Source: JAILEN01 sp036723975 | Lineage (GTDB): Bacteria > Bacillota > Clostridia > Lachnospirales > Lachnospiraceae | Direction: 5' to 3' | Length of the DNA: 64,000 nucleotides | Assembly (NCBI GenBank): GCA_036723975.1 | Contig: DAIMGJ010000001.1 | Coordinates: forward strand, 192,037 to 256,036 | Shown: in pieces, positions 1 to 8,481 of the stretch | Position numbering within the stretch: position 1 is the first letter of the stretch | Layout of the letters: the number at the start of each line of letters is the position of its first letter | Program-made: the position numbers and the translations under genes | Notes under the pieces: generated by a model | What the model was told of the DNA's origin: nothing | The model's database searches: none | The model's input: the letters and a program-made list of their open reading frames with translations, nothing else

Positions 1-139
1 ATGTGGTAATATCCCAATCCGACGGAATCCGCCCCATCAAAGAGTCTCGGACGCATCCTCCAACCACAAAGGCTTCGTAGCCACTGTTATGCAATTGTTT
101 CAGAATTTTTGCAGCCCCTTGTGGTATCTCAATCTTCAT
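1..139 (-). CDS. cca: CCA tRNA nucleotidyltransferase, N-terminal fragment
   Basis: The gene runs off the left edge of the window; only the first 46 codons are present. The visible N terminus holds the class II nucleotidyltransferase signature G-G-C-V-R-D followed by D-W-D-I-T, typical of CCA-adding enzymes and poly(A) polymerases. These add or repair the 3' CCA end of tRNA in the cytoplasm. An ATG at 139 is preceded by GGAGAA at good spacing. It starts 18 bases after the proS stop on the same strand, so the two are probably co-transcribed as a tRNA-maturation/charging pair. CCA-adding versus A-adding or poly(A) activity cannot be told from this fragment. Confidence 0.85.
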   Translation of the reverse strand, partial: MKIEIPQGAAKILKQLHNSGYEAFVVGGCVRDSLMGRIPSDWDITT

Positions 140-157
140 AGGATTTCTCCAACTTTA

Positions 158-1597
158 TTAATATGCTTTGCCCCAGAATACCAGCTTCTTTGCAGGCTTT
201 CCACAGCAAACACAGGTGTCTGAAATAAACTCCTGTTCAAACGGCATACAACGACTGGTAGCTGTGGTATCTTCTTTAATCTTTAACTCGCAAGCCTCGT
301 CACCGCACCACATTGCACGAACGAATCCCGGCTTGTTTTCAATGGCATCTTTAAACTCGTCATAGTTCTTTGCATCAGAAATATGTGATTCCAAATGCTT
401 CTTTGCGCGTTCAAACATATCCTTATGAATCTGTGTAAGAAGTGCTGTTACTTCAGATGCAACATCATCAATGCGAACCACTTTCTTTTCACGGGTATCA
501 CGACGTACAAGTACGCAGTTCCCTTCTGCCAAATCACGAGGTCCGATTTCTACACGAACCGGTACACCGCGCATCTCGGCTTCCGCAAACTTCCATCCCG
601 GAGACTTATCTCTCTTATCGCATTTTGCACGAAGTCCTGCTGCCTTTAATGCTGCAAGGATACCGTCTGCACCTTCCTCTACCCCTTCCTTGTTCTGCTG
701 AATCGGAATCACGACAGTCTGAACCGGCGCAACCTTTGGAGGAAGCACAAGTCCCGAATCATCACCGTGAACCATGATAATCGCACCGATTAATCGGGTG
801 GAAACACCCCAGGAGGTCTGGTGAACATACTGTAATTTATTGTCCTTGTCGGTATACTGAATACCGAATGCCTTTGCAAATCCGTCTCCGAAGTTGTGGC
901 TGGTTCCGGACTGTAATGCTTTTCCATCATGCATCAATGCTTCGATGGTATAGGTAGCTTCTGCTCCTGCAAATTTTTCTTTGTCGGTCTTTTGTCCCTT
1001 TACAACCGGAATTGCAAGTACATCTTCGCAGAAAGAAGAATACACATTTAACATACGGATGGTTTGTTCCTGTGCTTCCTCAGCAGTGGCATGAGCCGTA
1101 TGTCCTTCCTGCCATAAGAACTCGGAAGAGCGAAGGAACGGACGGGTGGTCTTTTCCCACCGAACCACAGAGCACCACTGGTTATAAATCTTTGGTAAAT
1201 CTCTGTGAGACTGAATAATATTTGAATAAAGGTCGCAAAACAGAGTTTCGGAAGTCGGACGAATGCAAAGTCTTTCCTGAAGCTCGTTTAACCCACCGTG
1301 TGTTACCCAAGCTACTTCCGGAGCGAATCCTTCTACGTGATCCTTCTCCTTCTGTAACAAAGACTCGGGGATTAACATGGGCATATACACGTTTTCTACA
1401 TCATTTTCTTTGAATCGGGAATCCAATTCTCTTTGAATATTCTCCCAGATTGCATAACCGTTGGGCTTTAAAATCATAAAGCCTTTGATGGTGGAATATT
1501 CCATAAGTTCTGATTTTTTCACAACATCTGTATACCACTGTGTGAAATCCACGTCCATAGAAGTAATCTCTTCTACGAGTTTTTTGTCATTTGCCAT
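158..1597 (-). CDS. proS: Prolyl-tRNA synthetase, archaeal/eukaryotic-like type
   Basis: Charges tRNA-Pro with proline in the cytoplasm. The 479-residue length, the class II motif 2 region (R-W-E then R-S-S-E-F-L-W-Q-E-G-H), the anticodon-binding domain and the Cys-rich C-terminal domain ending in F-W-G-K-A-Y mark the compact archaeal/eukaryotic-type ProRS, which lacks the editing insertion of the usual bacterial enzyme. C-terminal cysteines (CGDEAC and CVCCGK) probably bind zinc. The ATG at 1597 has a GGAGA ribosome site. A sigma-A promoter lies just upstream, and cca follows 18 bases downstream. This ProRS type is common in Clostridia. Confidence 0.95.
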   Translation of the reverse strand: MANDKKLVEEITSMDVDFTQWYTDVVKKSELMEYSTIKGFMILKPNGYAIWENIQRELDSRFKENDVENVYMPMLIPESLLQKEKDHVEGFAPEVAWVTHGGLNELQERLCIRPTSETLFCDLYSNIIQSHRDLPKIYNQWCSVVRWEKTTRPFLRSSEFLWQEGHTAHATAEEAQEQTIRMLNVYSSFCEDVLAIPVVKGQKTDKEKFAGAEATYTIEALMHDGKALQSGTSHNFGDGFAKAFGIQYTDKDNKLQYVHQTSWGVSTRLIGAIIMVHGDDSGLVLPPKVAPVQTVVIPIQQNKEGVEEGADGILAALKAAGLRAKCDKRDKSPGWKFAEAEMRGVPVRVEIGPRDLAEGNCVLVRRDTREKKVVRIDDVASEVTALLTQIHKDMFERAKKHLESHISDAKNYDEFKDAIENKPGFVRAMWCGDEACELKIKEDTTATSRCMPFEQEFISDTCVCCGKPAKKLVFWGKAY

Positions 1598-1633
1598 GTT
1601 TGTCTCCTACTTTCTTTCTAATTAATCTTACTT

Positions 1634-1663
1634 ATTCTAGTGAAGAGCGGGGATATTTGTCAA
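1634..1663 (-). promoter_or_regulatory. Sigma-A-type promoter of proS
   Basis: On the minus strand TTGACA (1658-1663) and TAGAAT (1634-1639) are separated by 18 bases. The -35 box overlaps the stop codon of the upstream pseudouridine synthase gene. Seen by inspection only. Confidence 0.6.
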
Positions 1664-2319
1664 GGCAACAAATCATAGAAATCCTCGCCTTTTGGATGAA
1701 TTTCAAACTCCATCATCTGTCCCGTTTTCGGATGGATAAACCTCAAATAATATGCGCATAAGCAAAGCGGTCGTCCCGTGGACACTCCGCCGTACTTCGT
1801 ATCTCCGAAAATCGGCGCGGTTCTGCTGGCTAACTGTGCACGAATCTGATGAAAGCGACCGCTTTGAATGGTAATATCCAAAAGTCGCATATCATCTACT
1901 TCCGATATCACGCGATAAGAAAGGCTGGCTTTCTTTCCTCGGGGATCACTGCTCTGCACCACCATTGCTCTGTTGCGTCTGCCATCCTTTACCAGATAAT
2001 CCTCCAGCACGCCTTCAGCCGGCATATTTCCTCTGGTAATGATAGCGTAATATTTTTTCATTAATATCTTATCCCGAAGCTGCTTGGTCAATGCTTCCGT
2101 GGCTTCTTTGGTTTTTCCAAAAGCCAAAACTCCTTCTACCGGCTGATCCAATCGGTGTACCACACCGATATAAGGCTCCTCCCCTTTTTTTGCGCGATAG
2201 TTTTTCAGTTCACTTTCCAAGTCTTTTTCCATAGGTTTTGCACTTTGTGTCGCAAGGTTCGCCGGCTTGTAGCAAACAAGCACATCCTCGTCCTCGTGCA
2301 AGATTTCCCAATCCGCCAT
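1660..2319 (-). CDS. RluA-family RNA pseudouridine synthase
   Basis: Converts uridine to pseudouridine in rRNA or tRNA. The 219-residue protein is a bare catalytic domain without an S4 domain. The signature H-R-L-D-Q-P-V-E-G (residues about 56-64) contains the catalytic aspartate of the RluA/RsuA superfamily; the usual T-S-G after the Asp is P-V-E-G here. A later R-F-H-Q-I-R-A-Q-L motif (residues about 156-164) is also typical. It starts 14 bases after the response regulator gene, with a strong AAGGGGG ribosome site, so it is probably the third gene of that operon. The target nucleotide cannot be predicted. Confidence 0.88.
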   Translation of the reverse strand: MADWEILHEDEDVLVCYKPANLATQSAKPMEKDLESELKNYRAKKGEEPYIGVVHRLDQPVEGVLAFGKTKEATEALTKQLRDKILMKKYYAIITRGNMPAEGVLEDYLVKDGRRNRAMVVQSSDPRGKKASLSYRVISEVDDMRLLDITIQSGRFHQIRAQLASRTAPIFGDTKYGGVSTGRPLCLCAYYLRFIHPKTGQMMEFEIHPKGEDFYDLLP

Positions 2320-2332
2320 ATTTTTCGCCCCC

Positions 2333-3022
2333 TTATACTTTAAATCGGTAGCCCATTCCCCAAACCGTCTCTATGTATTGAGGTTTTGACGGGTCCACCT
2401 CTATCTTCTCTCGAAGCTTTTTTACATGCACCGTAACGGTAGCGATATCTCCTATGGCATCCATATTCCAGATTTCCTTAAAAATATCTTCTTTCGACAA
2501 TACCTGATTTGGATGTTTGATAAAGTACTCCAACAACTCATACTCTCTGGACGTCAGGCTTTTGTTTTCGCCGTTGACCCATACTTCTTTTGCCTGGGTA
2601 TCAATCTTGATTCCTCGAATCTTAATGATGGAATTCTCCGGCATTAAAGACTCCACAATACGGTCATATCTGGCCAGATGTGCTTTTACACGAGCCACCA
2701 GCTCTCCCGGAGAAAAGGGCTTTGTAATATAATCATCGGCTCCTAATCCCAGGCCTCGGATTTTATCAATATCCTCCTTGCGGGCTGACACCATAAGAAT
2801 CGGTGTGTTCTTTTCTTTTCGAATCTCCTTGCAGATTTCAAATCCGTCCACACCGGGAAGCATTACATCTAAAATATACAAATCATAATTGGAAGAAAGC
2901 GCTTTCTTTAAGCCCTCTTCCCCGTCTTTTTCCAACTCTACAACAAATCCGCTCAACTCCAAATAGTCTTTTTCCAACTCTGCAATAGCTTCTTCGTCTT
3001 CAATAATCAGTATTTTATACAT
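2333..3022 (-). CDS. OmpR/PhoB-family response regulator
   Basis: DNA-binding output protein of a two-component system. The receiver domain (residues 1-120) has the acidic pair E-D-E and phospho-acceptor Asp in Y-I-L-D-V-M-L-P-G, the K-P-F switch motif, and is followed by a winged-helix DNA-binding domain ending in V-W-G-M-G-Y-R-F. The start is placed at 3022 (M-Y-K-I-L) because GAGGGAG lies just upstream; an ATG five codons earlier has no ribosome site. It overlaps the kinase gene stop by 8 bases, indicating translational coupling. Target genes are unknown. Confidence 0.93.
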   Translation of the reverse strand: MYKILIIEDEEAIAELEKDYLELSGFVVELEKDGEEGLKKALSSNYDLYILDVMLPGVDGFEICKEIRKEKNTPILMVSARKEDIDKIRGLGLGADDYITKPFSPGELVARVKAHLARYDRIVESLMPENSIIKIRGIKIDTQAKEVWVNGENKSLTSREYELLEYFIKHPNQVLSKEDIFKEIWNMDAIGDIATVTVHVKKLREKIEVDPSKPQYIETVWGMGYRFKV

Positions 3023-4091
3023 TTTTATCTCCCTCATATTTTCTCAAGACAAAATACATGGTGGTTCCTTCTCCCTCTTTACTGTTCGCCCAAATATTTC
3101 CGCCATGATCCTCGATAATCTTTTGCACTATGGAAAGACCGATTCCACTTCCTCGAATGGAGGAATTTCTGGAAACATCTCCCCGGTACATCCGGTCAAA
3201 AATATAGGGCATATCCTGCAGGGCGATTCCCCGACCGTCATCCTGAATCTCAATCTGGACAAAATCTCCCACATCCAAAACCCGAAACTGAATCAGCCCG
3301 GTGTCTTTTCCCATATATTTTACGGAGTTACTGACTATGTTGTGAATCACCCGCTTGATTTGCTCGGGATCTGCAATCATCATAACATCCTCATCCACAC
3401 TGTTGTAGTAGTTCAGTTTCATATTCTGATTATCCAGATCCATTCCCAATTCTTCGGCGCAGTCCATAAAAAACGCAGATACATTCAACACCTTAAAATC
3501 ATAGGGAATACGATTGGTGTCAATCTTGGAATAAATGGTAAGCTCATTTAAAAGGGTGTCCATCTCTCCGGCCTTGTTGTAGATGGTCTTAATATAGGAC
3601 ATCTGCTTTTCCGGCGTAGATGCCACCCCGTCCATCAAACCTTCCGCATACCCCTGAATGGCCGTCAGCGGTGTTTTTAAGTCATGGGCAATATTGGAAA
3701 TCAATTGTTTTTCCTTGTCCTCTGTTTCCAATTTTTCCACAGCGTTTTCCTTTAGTCTCTGGCGCATGGCCTCCAAGGCCTTCGCCACTTCGGAAAACTC
3801 ATCCCGACCCCGGGTATCGATTACCACGTCCAGGTTCCCCTCTTTGATATTTTCCGCAACGTTTTTCAACTGATTGATTCTTTGAACGATGGTCCCGTAG
3901 ATCCACGCAATTAAAATCAATGCCGTAAAAAACAGAATCACAAACACGGAGGTTCCTATATCCATGGTAAACAGCGCAAGAAAATTCTCTCCGCGAAAAC
4001 GGACGGACAAATATGCCACACCGGCAAATAACAAAAGCGGCACAAACAGAATTATAAAAAAAGAAATAATCAATCGATCTCGAAGTTTCAT
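3015..4091 (-). CDS. Membrane sensor histidine kinase
   Basis: Cognate kinase of the overlapping response regulator. The roughly 358-residue protein has two N-terminal membrane segments with a very short extracytoplasmic loop, a HAMP domain, the HisKA phospho-acceptor motif S-N-I-A-H-D-L-K-T-P-L, and a HATPase domain with N box (N-I-V-S-N-S-V-K-Y) and G boxes (D-D-G-R-G-I, G-S-G-I-G-L-S). The ATG at 4091 has an AGGGA ribosome site; an in-frame TTG seven codons upstream is less likely. The small outer loop suggests that the signal is sensed in or at the membrane, as in intramembrane-sensing kinases for envelope stress; this is inference. Confidence 0.9.
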   Translation of the reverse strand: MKLRDRLIISFFIILFVPLLLFAGVAYLSVRFRGENFLALFTMDIGTSVFVILFFTALILIAWIYGTIVQRINQLKNVAENIKEGNLDVVIDTRGRDEFSEVAKALEAMRQRLKENAVEKLETEDKEKQLISNIAHDLKTPLTAIQGYAEGLMDGVASTPEKQMSYIKTIYNKAGEMDTLLNELTIYSKIDTNRIPYDFKVLNVSAFFMDCAEELGMDLDNQNMKLNYYNSVDEDVMMIADPEQIKRVIHNIVSNSVKYMGKDTGLIQFRVLDVGDFVQIEIQDDGRGIALQDMPYIFDRMYRGDVSRNSSIRGSGIGLSIVQKIIEDHGGNIWANSKEGEGTTMYFVLRKYEGDKNV

Positions 4092-4124
4092 ATACTTAAG
4101 ATTCCCTGTCAACTTTCACATACA

Positions 4125-4159
4125 ACAAAAAGACCGCAGGGGCGTTCCCTACGGCCTTT
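4125..4159 (-). terminator. Rho-independent terminator of metK
   Basis: A GC-rich stem (GGCCGTAGGG with CCCCTGCGGTC) and a four-base loop are followed on the minus strand by TTTTTGTT. It lies between the metK stop and the kinase gene. Confidence 0.85.
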
Positions 4160-4184
4160 ATTATATCATAAGCGCTTTATACTC

Positions 4185-5366
4185 TTACAAATATTTTTTC
4201 AAATCAGAAACCTTATCAAGAGCTTCCCATGGAAGGTTCAAGTCATTTCTTCCAAAGTGTCCGTAAGCAGCTGTCTGCTTGTAAATCGGGCGGCGAAGGT
4301 CAAGCATCTTAATGATTCCTGCCGGACGAAGGTCAAAGTTCTCGCGAACGACCTCAACCAACTTCTCGCTGTCTAACTTTCCTGTTCCGAAAGTATCTAC
4401 ATTGATAGATGTCGGTTCAGCAACACCGATTGCGTAAGAAAGCTGGATTTCGCACTTGTCCGCAAGACCTGCTGCAACCAGATTCTTTGCAACGTAACGA
4501 GCTGCATAAGCTGCGGAACGGTCTACCTTTGTGCAGTCCTTTCCGGAGAAAGCGCCACCGCCGTGACGAGCCATTCCACCGTAAGTATCAACGATAATCT
4601 TTCTACCTGTAAGACCGGCATCACCGTGTGGTCCACCGATAACGAATCTTCCTGTCGGGTTGATGTAGAAACGTGTCTTTTCATCAATAAGTTCCTTTGG
4701 AAGAACCGGATCAAAGACATACTTCTTAATGTCTTCATGAATCTGTTCCTGTGTTACATCCTCATCATGCTGAGTAGAAAGAACAACAGCCTCTAATCTC
4801 TTTGGAGCACCGTTTTCATCATACTCTACAGACACCTGTGTCTTTCCGTCCGGACGAAGATATTTTAAAGTTCCGTTCTTACGAACCTCTGTTAATTTAT
4901 GTGCAAGCTTATGAGCCAAAGAAATCGGATACGGCATATATTCCTCTGTCTCGTTTGTAGCGTATCCGAACATCATACCCTGATCGCCGGCACCGGTATC
5001 AAGATCATCTGTTAAAGAGCCTTCCTTTGCTTCTAACGCCTTATCAACACCCATCGCAATATCTGCAGACTGCTGATCAAGTGCTACCATAACCGCACAA
5101 GTGTTTCCGTCAAAGCCTGTCTTTGCGTCGTTATAACCAATCTCATTTACGGTTTCACGTACGATAGACGGAATATCAAGCTGTGCCTTTGTAGTAATTT
5201 CTCCTGTTACCAAAACAAATCCGGTACAAGCAGCAGTTTCGCAGGCAACACGACTCATCGGATCCTGTGCCATACATGCGTCCAAGATTGCATCAGAAAT
5301 TGCATCACAAACTTTGTCAGGATGTCCTTCTGTTACGGACTCGGAAGTAAATAATAATTTTTCCAT
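4185..5366 (-). CDS. metK: S-adenosylmethionine synthetase
   Basis: Makes S-adenosylmethionine from methionine and ATP in the cytoplasm. The 393-residue protein shows the family motifs G-H-P-D-K near the N terminus, G-A-G-D-Q-G for ATP binding and G-G-G-A-F-S-G-K-D for the phosphate-binding loop, all intact and of usual length. The start is placed at 5366 (M-E-K-L-L-F-T-S-E-S), preceded by AAAGGAAC; a longer reading frame would begin in the leader and lacks support. A SAM-I riboswitch and terminator precede it and its own terminator follows, so it is a monocistronic unit repressed by its product. Confidence 0.97.
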   Translation of the reverse strand: MEKLLFTSESVTEGHPDKVCDAISDAILDACMAQDPMSRVACETAACTGFVLVTGEITTKAQLDIPSIVRETVNEIGYNDAKTGFDGNTCAVMVALDQQSADIAMGVDKALEAKEGSLTDDLDTGAGDQGMMFGYATNETEEYMPYPISLAHKLAHKLTEVRKNGTLKYLRPDGKTQVSVEYDENGAPKRLEAVVLSTQHDEDVTQEQIHEDIKKYVFDPVLPKELIDEKTRFYINPTGRFVIGGPHGDAGLTGRKIIVDTYGGMARHGGGAFSGKDCTKVDRSAAYAARYVAKNLVAAGLADKCEIQLSYAIGVAEPTSINVDTFGTGKLDSEKLVEVVRENFDLRPAGIIKMLDLRRPIYKQTAAYGHFGRNDLNLPWEALDKVSDLKKYL

Positions 5367-5403
5367 TGTTGTTCCTTTCCGGCCAAAGGCCATTTCCAAA
5401 TAA

Positions 5404-5428
5404 TAAAAAAATCCGCATCAAGCGGATT
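5404..5428 (-). terminator. Riboswitch expression-platform terminator before metK
   Basis: AATCCGC, a five-base loop and GCGGATT followed by a run of T on the minus strand form an intrinsic terminator between the SAM-I aptamer and metK. It should be favoured when S-adenosylmethionine is bound. Confidence 0.88.
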
Positions 5429-5447
5429 CTTCGTCTAAGACTTAAAA

Positions 5448-5551
5448 TCCCTTATTGTTCGATGACAAGTTCGCTCAGGTGGGCACCTTCCAAAACTGGG
5501 GTTGCCGTGGTTTCATCGGTCCTATGTACCTCCACCACTCTGAATAAGAGA
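5448..5551 (-). ncRNA. SAM-I (S-box) riboswitch controlling metK
   Basis: Read on the minus strand, the leader holds S-box consensus blocks in order: CTCTTATTCAGAG with GGTGGAGG, then CCGATGAAACCACGGCAACC, then AAGGTGCC, then closing AATAAGGG that pairs with CTTATT to form P1. A terminator follows directly and metK starts downstream. SAM-I riboswitches switch off methionine and SAM genes when SAM is abundant, so the placement fits. Boundaries are approximate. Confidence 0.95.
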
Positions 5552-5593
5552 ACGGCTATATGAAATTTTATTCTCAGACTTATCGTCCATAGT

Positions 5594-5622
5594 AATGTAC
5601 ACTGTGATTTCCTCTTTGTCAA
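5594..5622 (-). promoter_or_regulatory. Promoter of the SAM riboswitch-metK unit
   Basis: TTGACA (5617-5622, minus strand) and TACATT (5594-5599) are separated by 17 bases, about 45 bases upstream of the riboswitch. Confidence 0.6.
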
Positions 5623-5649
5623 TCTAAAGCCTTTCTTTTTCATACAAAT

Positions 5650-5702
5650 TTCGTAGATTGTCTACGGAAAATATTGTAAAAAAACAACCCTGCATATATA
5701 AT
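5650..5702 (+). promoter_or_regulatory. Promoter and inverted repeat upstream of the HD-GYP gene
   Basis: TTGTAA (5674-5679), a 17-base spacer and TATAAT (5697-5702) form a good plus-strand promoter. Just upstream, the inverted repeat TTCGTAGA-ttg-TCTACGGAA (5650-5669) may be an operator; no regulator is identified. Confidence 0.55.
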
Positions 5703-5736
5703 ATCCTTAGCTTTTACAGATTGGGGAAATACGTAA

Positions 5737-6978
5737 ATGAAAAGAGTTAACATTTCAGATCTCGTTCCCGGCGATATCGTAGCAAAAGACATTATTACAA
5801 AAGCCGGAAACGAAGTGGCCAAATCCGGTTCCGTTCTTTCGGATCCGCTAATTAAACGCCTTCACTTTTACGGATTCGACGCCATCGAAATTGAGGATAA
5901 AGAGGTAGTAAAAAAGCCGGTCAAGAAAGAAGAGGACGAAACCATTCCCGTTATCGCCGATTTATTAAGCGATATGGCTGATTTGTTGGGTGAACCTGAG
6001 GACGATGAAAAAGATAAACCAAAGCCTCAGATGATTTCCACCAAACAACCAGAGCCAAAACAAGCTCCGAAGCCGAAAGAACGCCCAAACGAAAACATCT
6101 CTTATTCCAACCGCTTAAAGCAGGCACCGGAATACCAGAGTTTTCAGATTGACTATTCCAAAGCTTTGGTCACCTTGGAAAATACATTTATCGACATCAT
6201 TGAGCACGAAGGCCAGAACTACAACCGCCGGACTCTTTTGGATTCTGTGGAGCCGCTGTTCAACGGCAAGACCTCACTGGATATCCTTACCTATATCCAG
6301 AGCATGCAAGGAAACGATGACAGCGTGTATGCCCACTCCATCAATGTCGCTTTGGTATCCAGAGCCATCGGCAAGTGGTTAAAGATGGGGCATGACGATT
6401 TGGATGATTTGACCCTTGCCGGACTGTTACACGACATCGGCAAATGCAACGTCCCACCGGAAGTATTAAACAAAGCCGGAAAGCTTACCGACGAAGAATT
6501 TGCTCTGATTAAAAAACATCCATTGGACGGACGCAAAATGTTAAAGCAGTGTCCGGATATGGATTCCAGATATTTAAACGCCGCATTACAGCATCACGAA
6601 CGAAGCGACGGAAGCGGCTATCCAAGAGGACTTGACGATGACGAGATTGACGATTTCGCAGCCATTGTAGCCATCGCCGATGTATATGATGCAATGACTG
6701 CAACACGCTCCTATCGAAATGCCTTATCACCTTTTGAAGTGATTGCAGCATTCGAAAAAGACGGTCTTCAAAAATACCGTACCGGCTACATCTTAACGTT
6801 CTTAAAGAAGATGGCAGAAGCGTATCAGAACTCCCTCGTCCTCTTAAGTGACGGACGTCGCGGACGTGTTATCTACACACATAAGCATCACTTGTCCATG
6901 CCGATTGTGGAGTTGCCGGATAAATCACTTGTGGATTTGGTTGAACACAGAGATATTCATATTGTATCGATTCTATAA
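5737..6978 (+). CDS. HD-GYP domain protein, probable c-di-GMP phosphodiesterase
   Basis: The 413-residue soluble protein probably hydrolyses cyclic di-GMP. The N-terminal part (residues 1-65) resembles the small domain often found before HD-GYP modules; residues about 68-120 are a charged, proline- and lysine-rich linker; the HD-GYP domain follows with H-D-I-G-K near residue 232, H-H-E near 286 and G-Y-P near 295. These metal and substrate ligands look intact. There is no membrane segment. It stands alone between its promoter and a bidirectional terminator. Two MCPs and other signalling genes in the window are consistent with a motile, c-di-GMP-using cell. Confidence 0.9.
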   Translation: MKRVNISDLVPGDIVAKDIITKAGNEVAKSGSVLSDPLIKRLHFYGFDAIEIEDKEVVKKPVKKEEDETIPVIADLLSDMADLLGEPEDDEKDKPKPQMISTKQPEPKQAPKPKERPNENISYSNRLKQAPEYQSFQIDYSKALVTLENTFIDIIEHEGQNYNRRTLLDSVEPLFNGKTSLDILTYIQSMQGNDDSVYAHSINVALVSRAIGKWLKMGHDDLDDLTLAGLLHDIGKCNVPPEVLNKAGKLTDEEFALIKKHPLDGRKMLKQCPDMDSRYLNAALQHHERSDGSGYPRGLDDDEIDDFAAIVAIADVYDAMTATRSYRNALSPFEVIAAFEKDGLQKYRTGYILTFLKKMAEAYQNSLVLLSDGRRGRVIYTHKHHLSMPIVELPDKSLVDLVEHRDIHIVSIL

Positions 6979-7010
6979 TTAATAATTTGCAAATTATCAT
7001 ATACGAAAAG

Positions 7011-7034
7011 AAAAGCACTCGCGAGAGTGCTTTT
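7011..7034. terminator. Bidirectional terminator between convergent genes
   Basis: A perfect 10-bp stem AAAAGCACTC / GAGTGCTTTT with a GCGA tetraloop ends the HD-GYP gene on the plus strand and can also serve the XRE regulator gene on the minus strand. Confidence 0.88.
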
Positions 7035-7084
7035 CACATTTTCCAGCAAAAATAACGGCTTGATTATCTACTGTTCAAAATCGT

Positions 7085-8242
7085 TCAGATATCCTGATCC
7101 TCAAGGACGGCGCCATCCCACCAATCATTTCCTTCAAATCTGTGATTATAAATGGTGAACTTTTCTAAAGACGAACCCGACTTTTGTATGTACGCGCCGG
7201 GATTCTTTTTTGTGTAATCATTAATCTTTACCAAATCTATTGCATTGGGATAGCTTAACACCACATATATGATTTCATGATTTTCTTCATTTAACAGCGC
7301 ATATTCATAGGCATCATCAAATCCATCATTGGCGATATAGGCAGGATAACGATACATTTCTTCATCATATTTGATATCATTTACCACTTCCTGATTCTCA
7401 AAACAAATCCTGCAGGAGATATCCGAAAGTCGTTTGACTTCTTTTTCATATTCGTTTTCATCATATGTTGCATCAAGAATCACATACCCATCCGTATCAA
7501 AAAGTCCGGTTTTTAAGCTCTGCTCATAGTCGGCACTTACTGCATTATCCAACGACTCCGGGAAAATCATCAATAGGCTGTTGAATTCGCCACTGTATTC
7601 ATCGTACAAAGCCTGTTTATTGTATGCATCCGCTCCCTTAGCTTTGTCAACCGGCTGCATCATATCCAATGCAGCAATTCCAAATATGATAATTGCAGTA
7701 ATAATAAATTTCACAGCAACCGCCACAAGGGTCAGCACAACCGTTCCGACAATCACAGTCACAGTTTTTTTCTTTGTAAGTTTGCTCAACACTCCATTTG
7801 CATAAAGCGTGGTAATCGCCATGGCAATCAATCCCACAAAAGAAAACAAAACCGCCAAAAAGGAATCGATACTTGGCTCATAATGCATACATTGAAACAC
7901 TAGCGCCAAGGTCAAAAGCCCTGTTCCGATAAAACTGATTGCCCGAACCCATTGAAACAGTCTTCCTTTTTCCGTTCCGGCATAATCTGCCATTTTTTCC
8001 GCTACTTCTTTTATCTCCTCGTTCATATTGCTTTTCCTTTCTCCCTCGATCAGCTCGCGCACATCGATTTCAAAAAAGTCTGCAATCTCCGTAACAATAG
8101 AGATATCCGGCATATTGCTTCCGGTTTCCCATCGTGAAACTGTTCTTCCGCTGACTTGAAAATGCTCCGCAAGCTGCTCCTGTGTCATTCCTTTTTCCTT
8201 TCTTAATTGTTTAAGGAATGCTCCGATTTTTTTCTGATCCAT
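7085..8242 (-). CDS. XRE-family transcriptional regulator with membrane segments
   Basis: The 385-residue protein has an N-terminal Cro/C1 helix-turn-helix (residues about 4-60, with G-M-T-Q-E-Q-L-A and V-S-R-W-E-T-G), a short linker, then three or four hydrophobic segments (about residues 100-200) and a C-terminal domain of unknown function, apparently extracytoplasmic. Such membrane-tethered XRE proteins are common in Clostridia, and their C-terminal domain may sense an envelope signal. The start at 8242 has AGGAGG at 8 bases; an earlier ATG lies before this ribosome site. Its targets are unknown. No partner gene is adjacent apart from a possible 44-codon ORF immediately upstream. Confidence 0.82.
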   Translation of the reverse strand: MDQKKIGAFLKQLRKEKGMTQEQLAEHFQVSGRTVSRWETGSNMPDISIVTEIADFFEIDVRELIEGERKSNMNEEIKEVAEKMADYAGTEKGRLFQWVRAISFIGTGLLTLALVFQCMHYEPSIDSFLAVLFSFVGLIAMAITTLYANGVLSKLTKKKTVTVIVGTVVLTLVAVAVKFIITAIIIFGIAALDMMQPVDKAKGADAYNKQALYDEYSGEFNSLLMIFPESLDNAVSADYEQSLKTGLFDTDGYVILDATYDENEYEKEVKRLSDISCRICFENQEVVNDIKYDEEMYRYPAYIANDGFDDAYEYALLNEENHEIIYVVLSYPNAIDLVKINDYTKKNPGAYIQKSGSSLEKFTIYNHRFEGNDWWDGAVLEDQDI

Positions 8243-8259
8243 TAAAAATGCCTCCTGAA

Positions 8260-8394
8260 TCATTTTTCTAAATCGTAATTATTTTTGCGAAAAAACAACA
8301 CGACACAAAACGAGAAAATAAGAAATGCCAATAAAATAACCGCTTTTTTACAAGCCGGACAACCATGTCCAATCCTTTTTCGCGCTTTTTCCAT
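8260..8394 (-). CDS. Possible 44-residue membrane peptide
   Basis: A short open frame just upstream of the XRE gene encodes a basic N terminus, a C-P-A-C motif at residues 12-15, one hydrophobic span of about 16 residues and a polar tail. The composition looks like a real small membrane protein, but no convincing ribosome site precedes the ATG and it starts right after the murA terminator. It could instead be untranslated leader of the XRE gene. Confidence 0.25.
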   Translation of the reverse strand: MEKARKRIGHGCPACKKAVILLAFLIFSFCVVLFFRKNNYDLEK

Positions 8395-8433
8395 AAAAAT
8401 AGCGCAGCAGTCATAAACTGCCACGCTAAAAAG
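8395..8433 (-). terminator. Probable terminator of murA
   Basis: On the minus strand AGCG..GCAGT and ACTGC..CGCT form an imperfect stem with a five-base loop, followed by ATTTTTAT. It lies 50 bases downstream of the murA stop. Confidence 0.7.
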
Positions 8434-8481
8434 TCTAACTTTAAGAGTTCTCTTTAAAAAACCCGGCCCGAAAATACAATT

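Noticed and set aside
5737..6978. HD-GYP protein read as a plain HD-domain (p)ppGpp or dGTP hydrolase
   Set aside because: The H-H-E and G-Y-P motifs beyond the HD pair are specific to HD-GYP proteins.
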